Assembly (NCBI GenBank): GCA_021296165.1
Contig: JAGWAW010000113.1
Coordinates: forward strand, 1 to 5,158
Direction of reading: 5' to 3'
Length of the DNA stretch: 5,158 nt
Source: Nitrosopumilaceae archaeon
GTDB taxonomy: Archaea; Thermoproteota; Nitrososphaeria; Nitrososphaerales; Nitrosopumilaceae
Shown: positions 5,135 to 5,158 of the stretch, in pieces
Layout of the letters: every line of letters starts with the position of its first letter
Position numbering within the stretch: the first letter of the stretch is position 1
Notes under the pieces: generated by a model
Told to the model about the DNA's origin: nothing
Database searches by the model: none
The model's input: only the letters and a program-made list of their open reading frames with translations
Position numbers and translations under genes: made by a program

Positions 5135-5158
5135 ATGGCACGCAAGAAGCGCCAGAAA
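5135..5158 (+). CDS. 5' end of a rightward gene with a basic N-terminus (partial)
   Basis: Only eight codons lie in the window: MARKKRQK. An in-frame ATG at 5126 would prefix MAG. The start at 5135 is chosen from the TATA-like box 26.5 bases upstream. The very basic N-terminus would fit a nucleic-acid-binding protein such as a ribosomal or chromatin protein, but eight residues cannot identify a family. The gene is divergent from the endonuclease-domain gene and continues beyond the window. Confidence 0.5.

Noticed and set aside
1..5158. CRISPR array, insertion sequence or attachment site
   Set aside because: No regularly spaced repeats, transposase-like frame, terminal inverted repeats or duplicated tRNA ends were found.

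Overview
The window looks archaeal, most likely a high-GC thaumarchaeon of the Cenarchaeum/Nitrosopumilus kind. That assignment is inference. It rests on an archaeal-type zinc HemB, a DUF99 (UPF0215) protein (a family known mainly from archaea), frequent ATA and AGG codons in GC-rich genes, and TATA-like boxes centred 25.5-26.5 bases before start codons, which is the spacing expected for leaderless archaeal transcripts. No species can be named from the sequence alone.

Layout, left to right. Bases 1-95 may hold the 5' end of a leftward gene with a CxxC motif (weak). Bases 96-321 are a less GC-rich intergenic stretch with a small hairpin and the promoter of a rightward short-chain dehydrogenase/reductase (322-1083). 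This gene runs tail to tail into a leftward cluster and overlaps its last gene by 39 bp. Read leftward from its promoter, that cluster is hemB (porphobilinogen synthase), a small helical charged protein of unknown function, a 39-residue single-pass membrane protein, and a DUF99 protein. Upstream of hemB, on the same strand but with its own promoter, lies a 587-residue protein. It combines an N-terminal zinc ribbon, a PH-like domain, a coiled coil, a PEGA domain, a second PH-like domain and a C-terminal Mrr-type endonuclease domain. Bases 4877-5134 are a divergent intergenic region with several TATA-like boxes and a possible small RNA. At the right edge the first codons of another rightward gene are visible.

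How the parts work together. HemB supplies porphobilinogen for tetrapyrrole synthesis (heme, cobamide and related cofactors). The two small proteins and the DUF99 protein are tightly packed behind it and are probably co-transcribed at least in part, although the membrane protein also has a TATA-like element of its own. The genes that head transcripts appear leaderless, whereas DUF99, inside the cluster, has a Shine-Dalgarno-like GGAGG. The most unusual item is the Mrr-fusion protein, which could be a nucleic-acid-directed defence or stress nuclease. No other defence gene is visible in the window.
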